NCBI GenBank assembly: GCA_021805865.1
Contig: JAJZDX010000018.1
Span: forward strand, 51,450-96,449
DNA: 45,000 nt
Origin: Pseudomonadota bacterium
GTDB lineage: Bacteria > Pseudomonadota > Gammaproteobacteria > Steroidobacterales > Steroidobacteraceae
Direction: 5' to 3'
Position numbers and translations under genes: made by a program. Below the pieces are notes generated by a model. The model was given only the letters and a program-made list of their open reading frames with translations, did not search any database and was not told the DNA's origin. Shown here piece by piece: positions 24,501 through 32,438 of this stretch. The stretch's first letter is position 1. Each line of letters starts with the position of its first letter.

Positions 24501-27113
24501 CTCAAGCGGGCTCTGCACACCCTGAAGGGCGGGGCGCGCATGGCCGGCATCATGAATATGGGCGATCTCGCGCACGAGCTCGAGACGCTGGTGGCCCAGT
24601 CCGAGAGCGGTGCGCCTGCCGCAGGGGATGCCGTGTTCGATGTCATCCAGGCCAGCCTGGATGAGTTGGCGCGCATGCGCGAGACCGTGGCAAACGGACA
24701 GGGGGTACCGCCGGCGCGTGCGATGATTGCCCGCATCCGCGAGTTGACCCATCCGGGACAGCAGACCGCCGTCCAGACACCGGCCGTCCAGGTGCCGGCC
24801 GTGGAGACGCCGGCTGTCCCGGCACCGGCTATCCAGGCGGATGAAGAGACCCTGCAGCCCGCCGGGGCTGCAGCCGATGAGATCGTTGTTGCCACCGCCG
24901 CCCCCGAGCCCGAGCCGCAACCGGAGCCGAGCGCCAGTGAGTTGCCCGTGCTCGAGCTGAGTGAGCCCGCGCTGCCCGTGCTCGAGCCCGCCGGCGCGAT
25001 CCTTCAGTTCCCCCCGCAGGAGAGCCCGCCGGACGCTCTCACCGCCGAGCCCGCGACCCGCGCGGTCGCGCCCGATGACTATCCCGTTCTGCAGCCCGCG
25101 CAAGCGGAGGGAGCGGCGCCTGCCGCGATCGAGCCGCCGGCCGCTGTCCCCGCGGAGACGCCGCCGGCGGAGATCCCGAGGTCTCCGTCGGCCTCGATAT
25201 TCCCCCTGGCTGCCCCGCAGCCGGTTCCGCCCGGACGCGAGCCGGTCGCGCCGGCTGAGCGGGCGGAGATGGCCCGCGTCGATGCCGAGCTGCTCGACAA
25301 GCTGCTCAACGTGGCGGGCGAGGCGAGCATCGCGCGGTCCCGGCTCGAGCAGCAGGTCAGCTCGATCGACTTCAACCTGGGCGAGCTCTCGCGTACCGTG
25401 ACGCGCTTGAAGGAGCAGTTGCGCAGCCTGGAGATCGAGACCGAGGCGCAGATCCTGAACCGCCACGACCAGGAGAGCGGTCACCGCAGCGACTTCGATC
25501 CGCTCGAGCTTGATCGCTACTCGTCCATTCAGCAGTTCTCGCGCGCGTTGGCCGAAACGGCCAATGACGTGGCGAGCCTGCAGCAACTGCTCGAGAACCT
25601 GAGCAAGGACGCACAGACGCTCCTGCAGCAGCAGGCGCGCACCATGACGGAGTTGCAAAACGGTCTGATGCGCACGCGCATGGTGCCGTTTCAGCAGCAC
25701 ATCCAGCGTTTGGCGCGCATCGTGCGCCAGGCCGCCGCCGACACCGGCAAGCGGGCGGAGCTCGTGGTCGAGGGTGCCGCGGGCGAGCTGGACCGGCAGG
25801 TGCTCGAGCGCATGCTGCCACCGTTCGAGCACATGTTGCGCAACGCAGTGGTTCATGGCATCGAGGCCTCCGAGGAGCGCCAGCGTCTGGGCAAGCCGCC
25901 CATGGGAAGGATCGAGCTGACCCTCCGGCGCGAGGGGGCGCAGGTCGTGGTGTCCCTGAAGGATGACGGCGCGGGCATGAACCTGGATGCCATCCGCGCC
26001 AAGGGGCGCGCGTTGGAGTTGATCCCGCCCGGGCCGATCAGCGACGAGGAGGCCATGCAGCTCATCCTGGAGCCGGGGTTCTCCACCGCCGGCAGCGTCA
26101 CGCAGCAGGCCGGCCGAGGCGTCGGCATGGATGTGGTCGCCACTGAGATCAAGCGGCTCGGGGGCGCGCTGCACATGCAGACGCAGCAGGGCGAAGGCAC
26201 GGAATTCACCATCCGGCTGCCATTCACTCTGGCCATCAGTCACGCACTCATCGTGCGCACCGCCGACGAGCTGTATGCGTTGCCGCTGCCGACCGTCGAA
26301 GGCGTGCTGCGGCTGCCGGCGGCACAGGTCGAGCGGAATCTGGGGCCGGACGCGGCCGCCTACGAGTACGGCGGCCAGAAATACCGCTTCCAGCATCTTG
26401 CGGTATTCGTGGGACTGACACCCTCGCCTCTGCCGGGTGAGGATGCGACCGTTCCCGTGGTGCTCGTGCGCGCGGGGGAGCATTCCACGGCCCTCGTGGC
26501 CGACGAGCTGGTCGGCAACCGCGAGATCGTGGTGAAGTCGGTCGGGCCGCAGATCTCGAGCATCCGCGGGGTCTCCGGGGCGACCATTCTCGGCGATGGC
26601 CGCATCGTCATCATCCTCGACATCGGCGCGCTCGTGCGTGCCGAGTGGCGCGGCCGCGGCGTGCTGCCGGTCTCACGGGAGAAGGACGACCGGCGCACGT
26701 TTGCCCTCGTGGTGGACGATTCAATCACGGTGCGGCGCGTGACACAGCGTCTGCTCGAGCGCAACGGCATGCGCGTGCTCACCGCCCGCGACGGCATGGA
26801 CGCGGTCGCGCTGTTGCAGGATCACGTGCCGGACATCATCTTGCTCGACATCGAGATGCCACGGATGGACGGCTACGAGGTGGCCGCGCACGTGCGCAAC
26901 GACGCGCGCCTGAGAGATGTGCCGATCATCATGATCACCTCGCGCGTCGGTGAGAAACATCGCGCCCGCGCCATCGAATTCGGCGTCGATGACTATCTCG
27001 GCAAACCCTATCAGGAAACCGAGCTGCTCGAGGCCATCGCGCCCCTGGTCGAGCGCGCCCGCGCCGCGCGTGAAGCCGGCGTCGAGGCCGACACCGCAGC
27101 TCAAGGAAAATGA
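21516..27113 (+). CDS. chpA: Chemotaxis hybrid histidine kinase ChpA
   Basis: This very large CheA-type kinase (1865 residues) controls twitching motility. The N-terminus resembles Pseudomonas ChpA (YGAALLAEEMEQVADYL) with a degenerate HPt-like unit around His48. Clear HPt sites follow at His668 (FHTLKGSGRM), His843 (CHTLAGSS, less canonical) and His1001 (LHTLKGGARM). After an Ala/Pro/Glu-rich linker (about 1085-1250) come the dimerisation helices, the ATPase domain with Asn1443 (MLRNAVVHGIE) and the G box near 1533 (GRGVGMDVV), a CheW domain, and a C-terminal receiver with Asp1734-Asp1735 and phospho-acceptor Asp1778. It phosphorylates PilG and PilH. It starts 18 bases after pilJ. Confidence 0.96.
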   Translation: MSEIASQTLELVGRELNHTLAEARAAIESYVEQPDNVSLLERCKQELHRAQGVLRVLEIYGAALLAEEMEQVADYLIATVTERKGQAESLDALLRSLVQLPGYLERVLCGGRDLALVLLPLLNDLRAVRGSALLSEGTLLLLNLKSDRQAQPLASTPGDPQLTVEQWCRRLRSQFQAGLIGWIRGERLEHNLVALAQVADKLEHSATRQPVFQLWWVAGALIEALREGGLEGGVSVKRLLGLADREIRRLYELGETRYCQSPPVELLNNLLYYVGRAESAGPRVSAVRSSFRLSELLPVDESIEQERESLSAPSVKLMQTVAAAIREDLGKVKEALEQFARRGARDGEELRPQVLMLRKIGDTLGVLGLGEQRATVQTQTERLERILSGAEAAGEPALVEIAASLIAVEDRLDDSLVGMIRPAGETEAAGEREDREFREVQAAVLRECIQNVAWIKEAVTQSLGGSLDAAALDSWQGLVRGLKAALLMLGKTRAVEILEGIATQLRRIMRPGAQELPPGWLDRLADAIVSIEYYMETLQAGRSDPWYMLDNAHSCLQALERTPQAEAAPLAPIEPAAFARTVLMSQAEAHASATIPDLPKTGLTKPSPVGLSATAKMSALAENASPELVRLFVEEAQEELEKIQRQFPLWDQNPLDRDALEVVRRSFHTLKGSGRMVGARELGELAWAAESLLNRLLDNTLTRTQAIVETLRQAIGALPRLIERLRSGQLSGADSTAITAAAHALAAGREAGPPPAVSEEQTQQTLAAGTLEAPAGQTPPVVPESPAEPPAPAPLHTGIDEALREIYARETEAHVATVREFLKREAQAAEPHPLPEEVYRACHTLAGSSKTAQARNGVRLAEPLDHWIRRTFASGAGLRTADLTLLADCMTAMESVAEHLEEPTGYFASHRLLIERLIEAEKALDERIALAARETASPVEAAPPSATGEQPEAAADFDPEVAAVFTEEALELIEASERGLAEWRAAPASGERAFALKRALHTLKGGARMAGIMNMGDLAHELETLVAQSESGAPAAGDAVFDVIQASLDELARMRETVANGQGVPPARAMIARIRELTHPGQQTAVQTPAVQVPAVETPAVPAPAIQADEETLQPAGAAADEIVVATAAPEPEPQPEPSASELPVLELSEPALPVLEPAGAILQFPPQESPPDALTAEPATRAVAPDDYPVLQPAQAEGAAPAAIEPPAAVPAETPPAEIPRSPSASIFPLAAPQPVPPGREPVAPAERAEMARVDAELLDKLLNVAGEASIARSRLEQQVSSIDFNLGELSRTVTRLKEQLRSLEIETEAQILNRHDQESGHRSDFDPLELDRYSSIQQFSRALAETANDVASLQQLLENLSKDAQTLLQQQARTMTELQNGLMRTRMVPFQQHIQRLARIVRQAAADTGKRAELVVEGAAGELDRQVLERMLPPFEHMLRNAVVHGIEASEERQRLGKPPMGRIELTLRREGAQVVVSLKDDGAGMNLDAIRAKGRALELIPPGPISDEEAMQLILEPGFSTAGSVTQQAGRGVGMDVVATEIKRLGGALHMQTQQGEGTEFTIRLPFTLAISHALIVRTADELYALPLPTVEGVLRLPAAQVERNLGPDAAAYEYGGQKYRFQHLAVFVGLTPSPLPGEDATVPVVLVRAGEHSTALVADELVGNREIVVKSVGPQISSIRGVSGATILGDGRIVIILDIGALVRAEWRGRGVLPVSREKDDRRTFALVVDDSITVRRVTQRLLERNGMRVLTARDGMDAVALLQDHVPDIILLDIEMPRMDGYEVAAHVRNDARLRDVPIIMITSRVGEKHRARAIEFGVDDYLGKPYQETELLEAIAPLVERARAAREAGVEADTAAQGK

Positions 27114-27215
27114 ATGATCAAACCGATTCCTTTCGGCGAGCGAAGCGCGTCGCTGCACGGACGGGGCTCGCTCTTCGGCGAACCCCGTAAGGCGTGCGCG
27201 CAGCGAAAAAAATAG
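27114..27215 (+). CDS. Candidate 33-residue ORF filling the chpA-chpC gap
   Basis: An ATG directly follows the chpA stop (TGAATG), preceded by AAGGA (27103-27107) at 6 bases. The frame ends in TAG at 27213-27215, two bases before the chpC ATG. The product starts MIKPIPFGERSASLHGRG and ends in a very basic tail. I recognise no family. The same DNA contains an imperfect hairpin (27161-27188), so the sequence may instead be a structured spacer that happens to be open. A good ribosome binding site and the exact fit favour translation, at least as a coupling device for chpC, which has no good site of its own. Confidence 0.35.
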   Translation: MIKPIPFGERSASLHGRGSLFGEPRKACAQRKK

Positions 27216-27217
27216 GC

Positions 27218-27682
27218 ATGGCCGAGCGCGTCCAGGAAATCTACAGCCTGCTGATTCCGCTGTCGGACGCCAGGCTCATCGTGCCGCGCGCATGCGTTGC
27301 CGAAGTGGCGGGTCTGCCGGTGTCCTCCGAGATGACCGGCGCGCCCCCGTGGTATCTCGGCACCGTGCTCTGGGGCGGCAAGCCGGTGCCGCTGGTGTCC
27401 TTCGAAGGGGTCTGCGGTCGCGCCATGCCGCCCGCCACGGGCCGTACGCGCATGGTGGTGTTCGTCGGCCTCGGCACCCGCCTCGCTCACTTCGCGATCG
27501 TCTCGCAGGGCTTCCCGCAGCTGGTGCGGGTGAGCTCCGATGTGATCAGTCCCGGCCCGGCCACCTTCCCCGAGCGCGCTCCTGTGATCTGCCAGCTGCG
27601 CATGGCCAACGAGTTTCCGCTCGTGCCCGATCTGGAGAGGCTCGAGGACATGATCGCCGACGAGACGCACGTCGCCCGGTAG
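27218..27682 (+). CDS. chpC: CheW-like protein ChpC
   Basis: The 154-residue product begins MAERVQEIYSLLIPLSDARL and carries a CheW-like domain (PPWYLGTVLWGGKPVPLVSFE corresponds to the CheW core). It is in the position of chpC, directly after chpA, in Pseudomonas. ChpC is thought to be a second adaptor that links other receptors to ChpA. No convincing Shine-Dalgarno precedes the ATG (only AGG next to it), so it may depend on translation of the small frame ending two bases earlier; a GTG at 27194 is in frame. The CheW match is moderate but position and length support it. Confidence 0.85.
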   Translation: MAERVQEIYSLLIPLSDARLIVPRACVAEVAGLPVSSEMTGAPPWYLGTVLWGGKPVPLVSFEGVCGRAMPPATGRTRMVVFVGLGTRLAHFAIVSQGFPQLVRVSSDVISPGPATFPERAPVICQLRMANEFPLVPDLERLEDMIADETHVAR

Positions 27683-27871
27683 AAAGCCGGATCGAGCATC
27701 AGCGGGAGCGGAGCCATTTGGGCGCTCAAGGTTTTGGGCCGTTGGCCGACGTGAGGGGGAGGGAGGATTGTGATTTCACTCCGCCTCTCGGCGGAGCATT
27801 CCCTGGATCATCGACAGGGACACGGTCAGCGTTGAGTACACCCCACAGCGAGGCGGACTTCCGGCGCCGGT

Positions 27872-29164
27872 GTGAATTTCTCCGTCGTACCAGATTTCGT
27901 CGCCATCGGCGGCCTGATTGCCGTCTTCTGGACGCTCCTGCGCCGCACCCGGGAAAGTCGACTCAACTTCTGGCTGGTCGGATGGGGGATGTTGCTGATT
28001 CACATCGTCGCGGAGTTCGTGGCCGATAACACCCCCGGCAGCGCCGAGGGCGCGTGGTCCGTCGCGGTTGCGATGTTGGTCATGACCGCCAACGCATTCC
28101 TGTGGGCCAGCAATGATCAGCTCGATATCCGTTGGCGCAACCTCTCGATGGTCGTGCTCGGCGCCGTGCCCGACGTCGCGTTCCTCACCTGCGATCAGTA
28201 CGGCATTCACGCCACCTGGCTCTACGCGGCGCTGACCGTCCTCGGGACGGGCTCGATGCTGTGGATGCTGCGCGCCTGGCACGGCGCGACCGGGCAGCCG
28301 AGCCTGCGCTGGCGTACCTCGCTGGTGGTGGCCGCCTACGCGGTGCAGGGTGCGCTGGTGGCTTTGCACCATCCGGGCGAGGGGGTCACGTGGATGCTGG
28401 TCTGGCACTATCTGGCCGTCGCTGAATTCTATCGGGCGACCGCGCCGCGTCCCTCGGCCAGCGTGCGCTTCACCATGATCAGCTTCATCGCCTGGGCATT
28501 CGTCTTTCCGGTGAGTGACCTGATGGCCGTGCTGTGGCCGCACGTGCACGTGGACGCCGAGGTGTGGAATCTGCCGAAGTTCCTGGTCGCTACCGGCATG
28601 ACGTTCACGCTGCTCGAAGAGCAGCTATCGAAGGCGGAGTATGCCTCGCTGCACGATGATCTCACCGGCCTGCCCAATCGGCGCATGTTCGGGCGCCGGC
28701 TGCGCGCGACGATGGATCGGGCGAAGGCCGCGGGCGCCCGCATGGCGTTGGTCGTGATCGACCTCGACGGCTTCAAGGAAATCAACGACACGCTGGGCCA
28801 TGCCGCGGGCGATGAAGTGCTGCAGTGCGCGGCGAGGCAATTTCGTGCGCAGCTCGGGCAGCAGGATGTGCTCGCCCGCCTGGGCGGCGATGAGTTCGCC
28901 GTCGTCCTCACGGATATTCCCGACCGGGCCGCCGCCGACCGGGTCGCGCAGAATCTGCGGCGCGCGCTTTACACCGGCATGGCGATCCGGGATCGACAGC
29001 TGGCGGTTCGCGCCAGCGTCGGCTTCTCGATCTATCCCGATGAGGGCGAGGACGTGGATCGTCTCTATGCGTCTGCCGACCGCGCGATGTATGAGCGCAA
29101 GGCGCGCCGGCAGGGGCAGGGTCCGGAGCCTGCAGCCGATGCGCGGGTGAGCACGAGCAGCTGA
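27872..29164 (+). CDS. Membrane-bound diguanylate cyclase (GGDEF)
   Basis: The 430-residue protein has about seven or eight hydrophobic helices in residues 5-245 and then a GGDEF domain from about 255: YASLHDDLTGLPNRRMF, IDLDGFKEINDTLGHAAGDE, and the active site GGDEF at 338-342. It should make cyclic di-GMP from two GTP. The product-inhibition I-site (RxxD) is not intact, as GQQD occupies its place. The N-terminal membrane region fits no sensor family I know. No stop-free ATG start exists upstream; the GTG at 27872 is the only reasonable start. Lying 189 bases after chpC, it may tie surface sensing to c-di-GMP. That gap holds a 7-bp hairpin (27779-27796) and no gene. Confidence 0.9.
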   Translation: MNFSVVPDFVAIGGLIAVFWTLLRRTRESRLNFWLVGWGMLLIHIVAEFVADNTPGSAEGAWSVAVAMLVMTANAFLWASNDQLDIRWRNLSMVVLGAVPDVAFLTCDQYGIHATWLYAALTVLGTGSMLWMLRAWHGATGQPSLRWRTSLVVAAYAVQGALVALHHPGEGVTWMLVWHYLAVAEFYRATAPRPSASVRFTMISFIAWAFVFPVSDLMAVLWPHVHVDAEVWNLPKFLVATGMTFTLLEEQLSKAEYASLHDDLTGLPNRRMFGRRLRATMDRAKAAGARMALVVIDLDGFKEINDTLGHAAGDEVLQCAARQFRAQLGQQDVLARLGGDEFAVVLTDIPDRAAADRVAQNLRRALYTGMAIRDRQLAVRASVGFSIYPDEGEDVDRLYASADRAMYERKARRQGQGPEPAADARVSTSS

Positions 29165-29177
29165 CCGGCTTTGCAGC

Positions 29178-29957
29178 TCAATCCCCGGGCGCGACCCAGG
29201 CCAGTGCCGACAGGAGGGCCGGATGCAGCGGGCCGTTGCTCGCCAGGACCGAAGTCGTGGCGAGCGTCAGGTCCCCGCCGGCCAGATCGGTAAATGTGCC
29301 GCCGGCCTCGCGCACGATGACGCTCAGTGCGGCGACATCCAGGATGCTGACATCGGACTCGATGACCGCATCAAGCGCTCCGCGCGAGAGCAGGTGGTAG
29401 TGAACGAAATCGCCGTAGCCGCGGATCCGGCTGATGCGGCCGATGAGCTCTCCGAGATTCCGCCACCGGGCCGAGCGGGCGAGGCTCTTCAGGTTGCCGG
29501 TGGATACGATGCCGGCCGAGAGGTCGGCCGTGGCGCTGACGCGGATCGGCTTGTCGTTGAGACGGGCGCCGGCGCCTTCTTCGGCCCAGGCGAGCTCGCC
29601 GTAGGCCGGCGCGCTGGAGACGCCGAGCACGAAGCGTCCGGCGCGCATCAGCGCGATCTGGGTGGAGAAGAACGGGCACTCGCGCACGAAGGATTTGGTG
29701 CCGTCGATGGGGTCGACCAGCCAGACGCTCTCGGCGCCCACGCGGTGACGGCCGGTCTCCTCGCCGTAAAAACCGTACCCCGGGAAGCGTTTGCTCAGGA
29801 CTGCCCGGATGGCTTCCTCGGCCCGTACATCGGCTTCGGTGACGGGGGTCTGGTCGGCCTTGGTATGCACCTCGAGGTTTCGCCGGTAGAAGCCGCGGAT
29901 CACCTCGGCGGCGGCCTGTGCCGCCTCGAGGGCGGCCTGAAGTTCTGCTGAGGGCAT
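29178..29957 (-). CDS. Inositol monophosphatase-family phosphatase, probably histidinol-phosphatase type
   Basis: This 259-residue protein has the metal-binding motifs of the inositol monophosphatase family: GEETG (residues about 70-74), DPIDGTKSFVRECPFF, and SILDVAALSVIVREAGG at the C-terminal site. The family uses two or three Mg2+ to split phosphate monoesters. The DPIDGTKSFVRECPFFST wording is the form I associate with HisN-type histidinol-phosphatases (last phosphatase of histidine synthesis), but SuhB or CysQ-like activity cannot be excluded, and no his gene is nearby. It converges on the GGDEF gene with 13 bases between the stops and is divergent from the adenosyltransferase gene. Confidence 0.8.
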   Translation of the reverse strand: MPSAELQAALEAAQAAAEVIRGFYRRNLEVHTKADQTPVTEADVRAEEAIRAVLSKRFPGYGFYGEETGRHRVGAESVWLVDPIDGTKSFVRECPFFSTQIALMRAGRFVLGVSSAPAYGELAWAEEGAGARLNDKPIRVSATADLSAGIVSTGNLKSLARSARWRNLGELIGRISRIRGYGDFVHYHLLSRGALDAVIESDVSILDVAALSVIVREAGGTFTDLAGGDLTLATTSVLASNGPLHPALLSALAWVAPGD

Positions 29958-30030
29958 GGGGGCCCAAATTGCCGGCCGGGAGGACCGCTGTCAATCGCAC
30001 GCTCTGGCAGAATGGCCGCCGGAGGCGCTC

Positions 30031-30606
30031 ATGGGCAATCGGCTGAGCAAGATCTACACGCGCACCGGCGACGCCGGCACCACGGGTCTCGGAGATGGAA
30101 CCCGCGTGCCCAAGGACAGCGCACGCGTGGAAGCCTTCGGCACCGTGGACGAGCTCAACAGCGCGATCGGCGTGCTGCTCGCCGTGCCGGGCTTGCCGGA
30201 GGCGGTTACCGCCTGCCTGACCGGGGTGCAACACGAGCTCTTCGATCTGGGCGGGGAGCTGTGCATCCCGGGCTACACGCTCATCGCCCATGCGCAGGTC
30301 ATGCGGCTGGAGACCGAGCTCGACGGGTTCAACGACTCGCTCCCCCCTCTGAAGGAGTTCATCCTGCCGGGCGGAGGGCCGGCGGCGGCGGCCTGTCACC
30401 TGGCCCGCACCATCGCCCGGCGCGCGGAGCGGCGCCTCTGGACGCTGGCGGGCGCGGAAACGGTCAATCCCGAGTCCACGCGCTACCTCAATCGTCTGTC
30501 CGACCTGCTGTTCGTCCTCGCCCGGGTGCTGGCGCGCCACGAGCGGGGTGCCGAGATGCTCTGGCGGCGCGATCGCGGCCGCGATCAGGGGGACGAGGGA
30601 GGATAA
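30031..30606 (+). CDS. Cob(I)alamin adenosyltransferase, PduO type
   Basis: The product (191 residues) is a PduO-type ATP:cob(I)alamin adenosyltransferase: IYTRTGDAGTTGLGDGTRV at the N-terminus binds ATP, VEAFGTVDELNSAIG follows, and ARTIARRAERRLWTL and YLNRLSDLLFVLAR are the usual C-terminal helices. It makes adenosylcobalamin from cobalamin and ATP. GGAGG 5 bases before the ATG at 30031 decides the start. No other cobalamin gene and no B12-dependent enzyme is in the window, so it may serve salvage. The last 15 residues are charged and variable. Confidence 0.94.
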   Translation: MGNRLSKIYTRTGDAGTTGLGDGTRVPKDSARVEAFGTVDELNSAIGVLLAVPGLPEAVTACLTGVQHELFDLGGELCIPGYTLIAHAQVMRLETELDGFNDSLPPLKEFILPGGGPAAAACHLARTIARRAERRLWTLAGAETVNPESTRYLNRLSDLLFVLARVLARHERGAEMLWRRDRGRDQGDEGG

Positions 30607-30731
30607 GGCAACACCGGCCGGGGCGCAGGACGGCTTGCGGTTCGAGCCGGCCATCGAGTCGGTGCGATCGCAGGGTGCAACTTCGGCCGTCCCGGTGTGT
30701 TCTTTCGGCGAGGCAGCCCGAGGAAGCCACC

Positions 30732-31463
30732 ATGAACCGCATCGCCAAGCTCATCTTCGCCGTTATTTCCGCAGGACTGTCCATCGGACTGACCGTTCTG
30801 GCGCTCGCCCTGCCGTCCCTGGCGCACGCAGGTCCGGGCCAGATCGTCACCCGCGATTATCCGTGGCGCTCCGACCAGTTGACTCTCGAGGTCCCGGCCG
30901 ACGTGCGCTTCCGCCCGGGCCGGGACTGGCACCTCACGATCCGGGCGCCTGAGCGCACGCTCCATCGGCTGGTGGTGGAAAACGGCGTGATCAAGGCCAA
31001 GTCGAGCGAGTGCTTCTCACTCATCCCGTTCTGCATCGGGTTCGGGGACCACCTCGATCACAACGTGGACGTCGAGCTCACGGGGCCCGCGCTGCGCTCG
31101 GTCAAGGTCGAGGGCACGGGCACCATCGATCTCGACGGCGTGCAACAGAGCCGCCTGCGGCTGAAAATCGAAGGCAGCGCCACGGTGCGCGGCAGCGGCT
31201 CGGTGGACACTGCCGCCATGGAGATCGACGGGGCCGGAAACATCCACCTGGCGCAGCTGACCGAAACCCGTGCGAGGGTGGTCATTCACGGCAGCGGCAC
31301 GGTCGACATCGCCCCAACCGCCAGTGTACGGGTCCGCATCGACGGCGCGGGCACGGTTCGCCTGCACTCCGATCCGCCGCACGTCACCTCCCACATCTTC
31401 GGCGCAGGCGAGGTCGTCAAGGTCCCGGCCGGGCAGTCGGCCACGGCACATTCGGCGGGGTAG
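30732..31463 (+). CDS. Exported DUF2807 (GIN-domain) protein
   Basis: The 243-residue product starts with a clear signal peptide, cleaved after SLAHA near residue 33. The rest reads as a DUF2807 'GIN' head domain: repeated short beta motifs such as VKVEGTGTIDLDGV, LKIEGSATVRGSG, MEIDGAGNIHLAQL and VRIDGAGTVRLHS. Such domains form a right-handed beta-helix-like stack and occur in envelope proteins of unknown role; the family name 'auto-transporter adhesin head' is only a guess at function. GAGGA about 8 bases upstream supports the start. The insert SSECFSLIPFCIGFG with two Cys could form a disulphide. It is convergent with yceH. Confidence 0.82.
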   Translation: MNRIAKLIFAVISAGLSIGLTVLALALPSLAHAGPGQIVTRDYPWRSDQLTLEVPADVRFRPGRDWHLTIRAPERTLHRLVVENGVIKAKSSECFSLIPFCIGFGDHLDHNVDVELTGPALRSVKVEGTGTIDLDGVQQSRLRLKIEGSATVRGSGSVDTAAMEIDGAGNIHLAQLTETRARVVIHGSGTVDIAPTASVRVRIDGAGTVRLHSDPPHVTSHIFGAGEVVKVPAGQSATAHSAG

Positions 31464-31495
31464 TGCAGGTATGCATCGGAGCGGAGCGCCTGTGC

Positions 31496-32203
31496 TCAGC
31501 CCCCCAGCTGCGCCTTCAACTCCCTGAGCTCGCGGCTGAGGGAGTGGACCTGGGACTCCAACTTCAACAGGCGGGTCTCGAGCGCCGAGCCCGACAACGT
31601 CGACGCCGCCGCGGCCTCACCTGCCTCTCCCGACTCCTCGGCATCACTGGTGTCCTCGGCCGGTGCACGGGCGGTTGCGGGCACGGATGGGGGATCGCCG
31701 CTGAACAGGTGCGCATGGCGTGCCTCACGCTTGCCGGGCTCGCGCGGCAGGCAGACCACGAGCGGCCCGCCCTCGCGCTCGCTCAGCGCTGTGAGGGTCG
31801 CCTCCACCTCGGAGACGTCGGCGAAAGGAGCCATGCGGCTCGCGTGGCTGCGCAGCTCGCCCGGGGTCTGCGGCCCGCGCAGCAGCAGCTCGCAGACGAT
31901 CGCAAGCTCCTGGGGTGTGAATTTCAGCGTACCGAACTCGGTGTTGCAGAACAGGTGCTGGTACTTCGAGACGCGGCTGCCGAAGCCGCCGCGCTCGAGG
32001 ATCAGGTGCTTCTTCGCCAGCGCATCCAGTGTCTCGTGCACGGCGGGCTCGTCGAGCTGCAGCGCCGGCTCCCGGTTGCTCTTCTGGTTGCAGGCGTTCA
32101 CCAGGGCATTGAGGGACAAGGGGTACTGGTCGGGCGTGGTGATCTGCTTCTCGATGAGGCATCCGATCACGCGCGCCTCGAGCGCAGTCAGCTCGATCTT
32201 CAT
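31496..32203 (-). CDS. yceH: YceH family protein (DUF480)
   Basis: The 235-residue protein shows the YceH pattern: [39 protein letters not shown], then [34 protein letters not shown], and [22 protein letters not shown]. It is built of two winged-helix domains and is probably a DNA-binding or regulatory protein, though no function is established. An acidic Ala/Glu-rich linker and a C-terminal coiled coil ([26 protein letters not shown]) suggest oligomers. The ATG at 32203 is chosen because the family pattern begins there; the frame is open 29 codons further upstream. Confidence 0.9.
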   Translation of the reverse strand: MKIELTALEARVIGCLIEKQITTPDQYPLSLNALVNACNQKSNREPALQLDEPAVHETLDALAKKHLILERGGFGSRVSKYQHLFCNTEFGTLKFTPQELAIVCELLLRGPQTPGELRSHASRMAPFADVSEVEATLTALSEREGGPLVVCLPREPGKREARHAHLFSGDPPSVPATARAPAEDTSDAEESGEAGEAAAASTLSGSALETRLLKLESQVHSLSRELRELKAQLGG

Positions 32204-32438
32204 TGCGGTGGCGACTCCGTAGGTGGGGGCGCAAAGCCCGGAATTGCGGGCGGGCGGCCTCATGGTCGCGTGATCCGCCGGATGGCGCAACCGCTAGGCG
32301 CGCGACACGCGGAACGAGCGAGGCCGGCCCAGTCGGCACAGGGTCGCCGTCCTTCGCCGCACCGCCTCAGGCGTGGCCGCAGCCCGGCAAAGCCAAAAAG
32401 TGGGCGGCCGCATGCGTCGGGAACGGTCGCAGCCGGTC
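32204..32438. other. GC-rich intergenic stretch upstream of yceH
   Basis: The gap between yceH and ampD spans 457 bases (32204-32660). This half is GC-rich and shows no gene, hairpin or promoter that I can support, although the yceH promoter should lie in it. The other half holds the candidate small RNA with its promoter and terminator. Confidence 0.4.

Noticed and set aside
24198..26483. Open minus-strand frame of 761 codons across chpA
   Set aside because: It is antisense to the conserved kinase, composed mainly of Arg, Leu, Gly and His, with no domain and no ribosome binding site; a codon-bias artefact.
27683..27871. Possible c-di-GMP riboswitch before the GGDEF gene
   Set aside because: A 7-bp hairpin is present, but I could not find the conserved GEMM core or a receptor-like fold, so there is no basis for a riboswitch.
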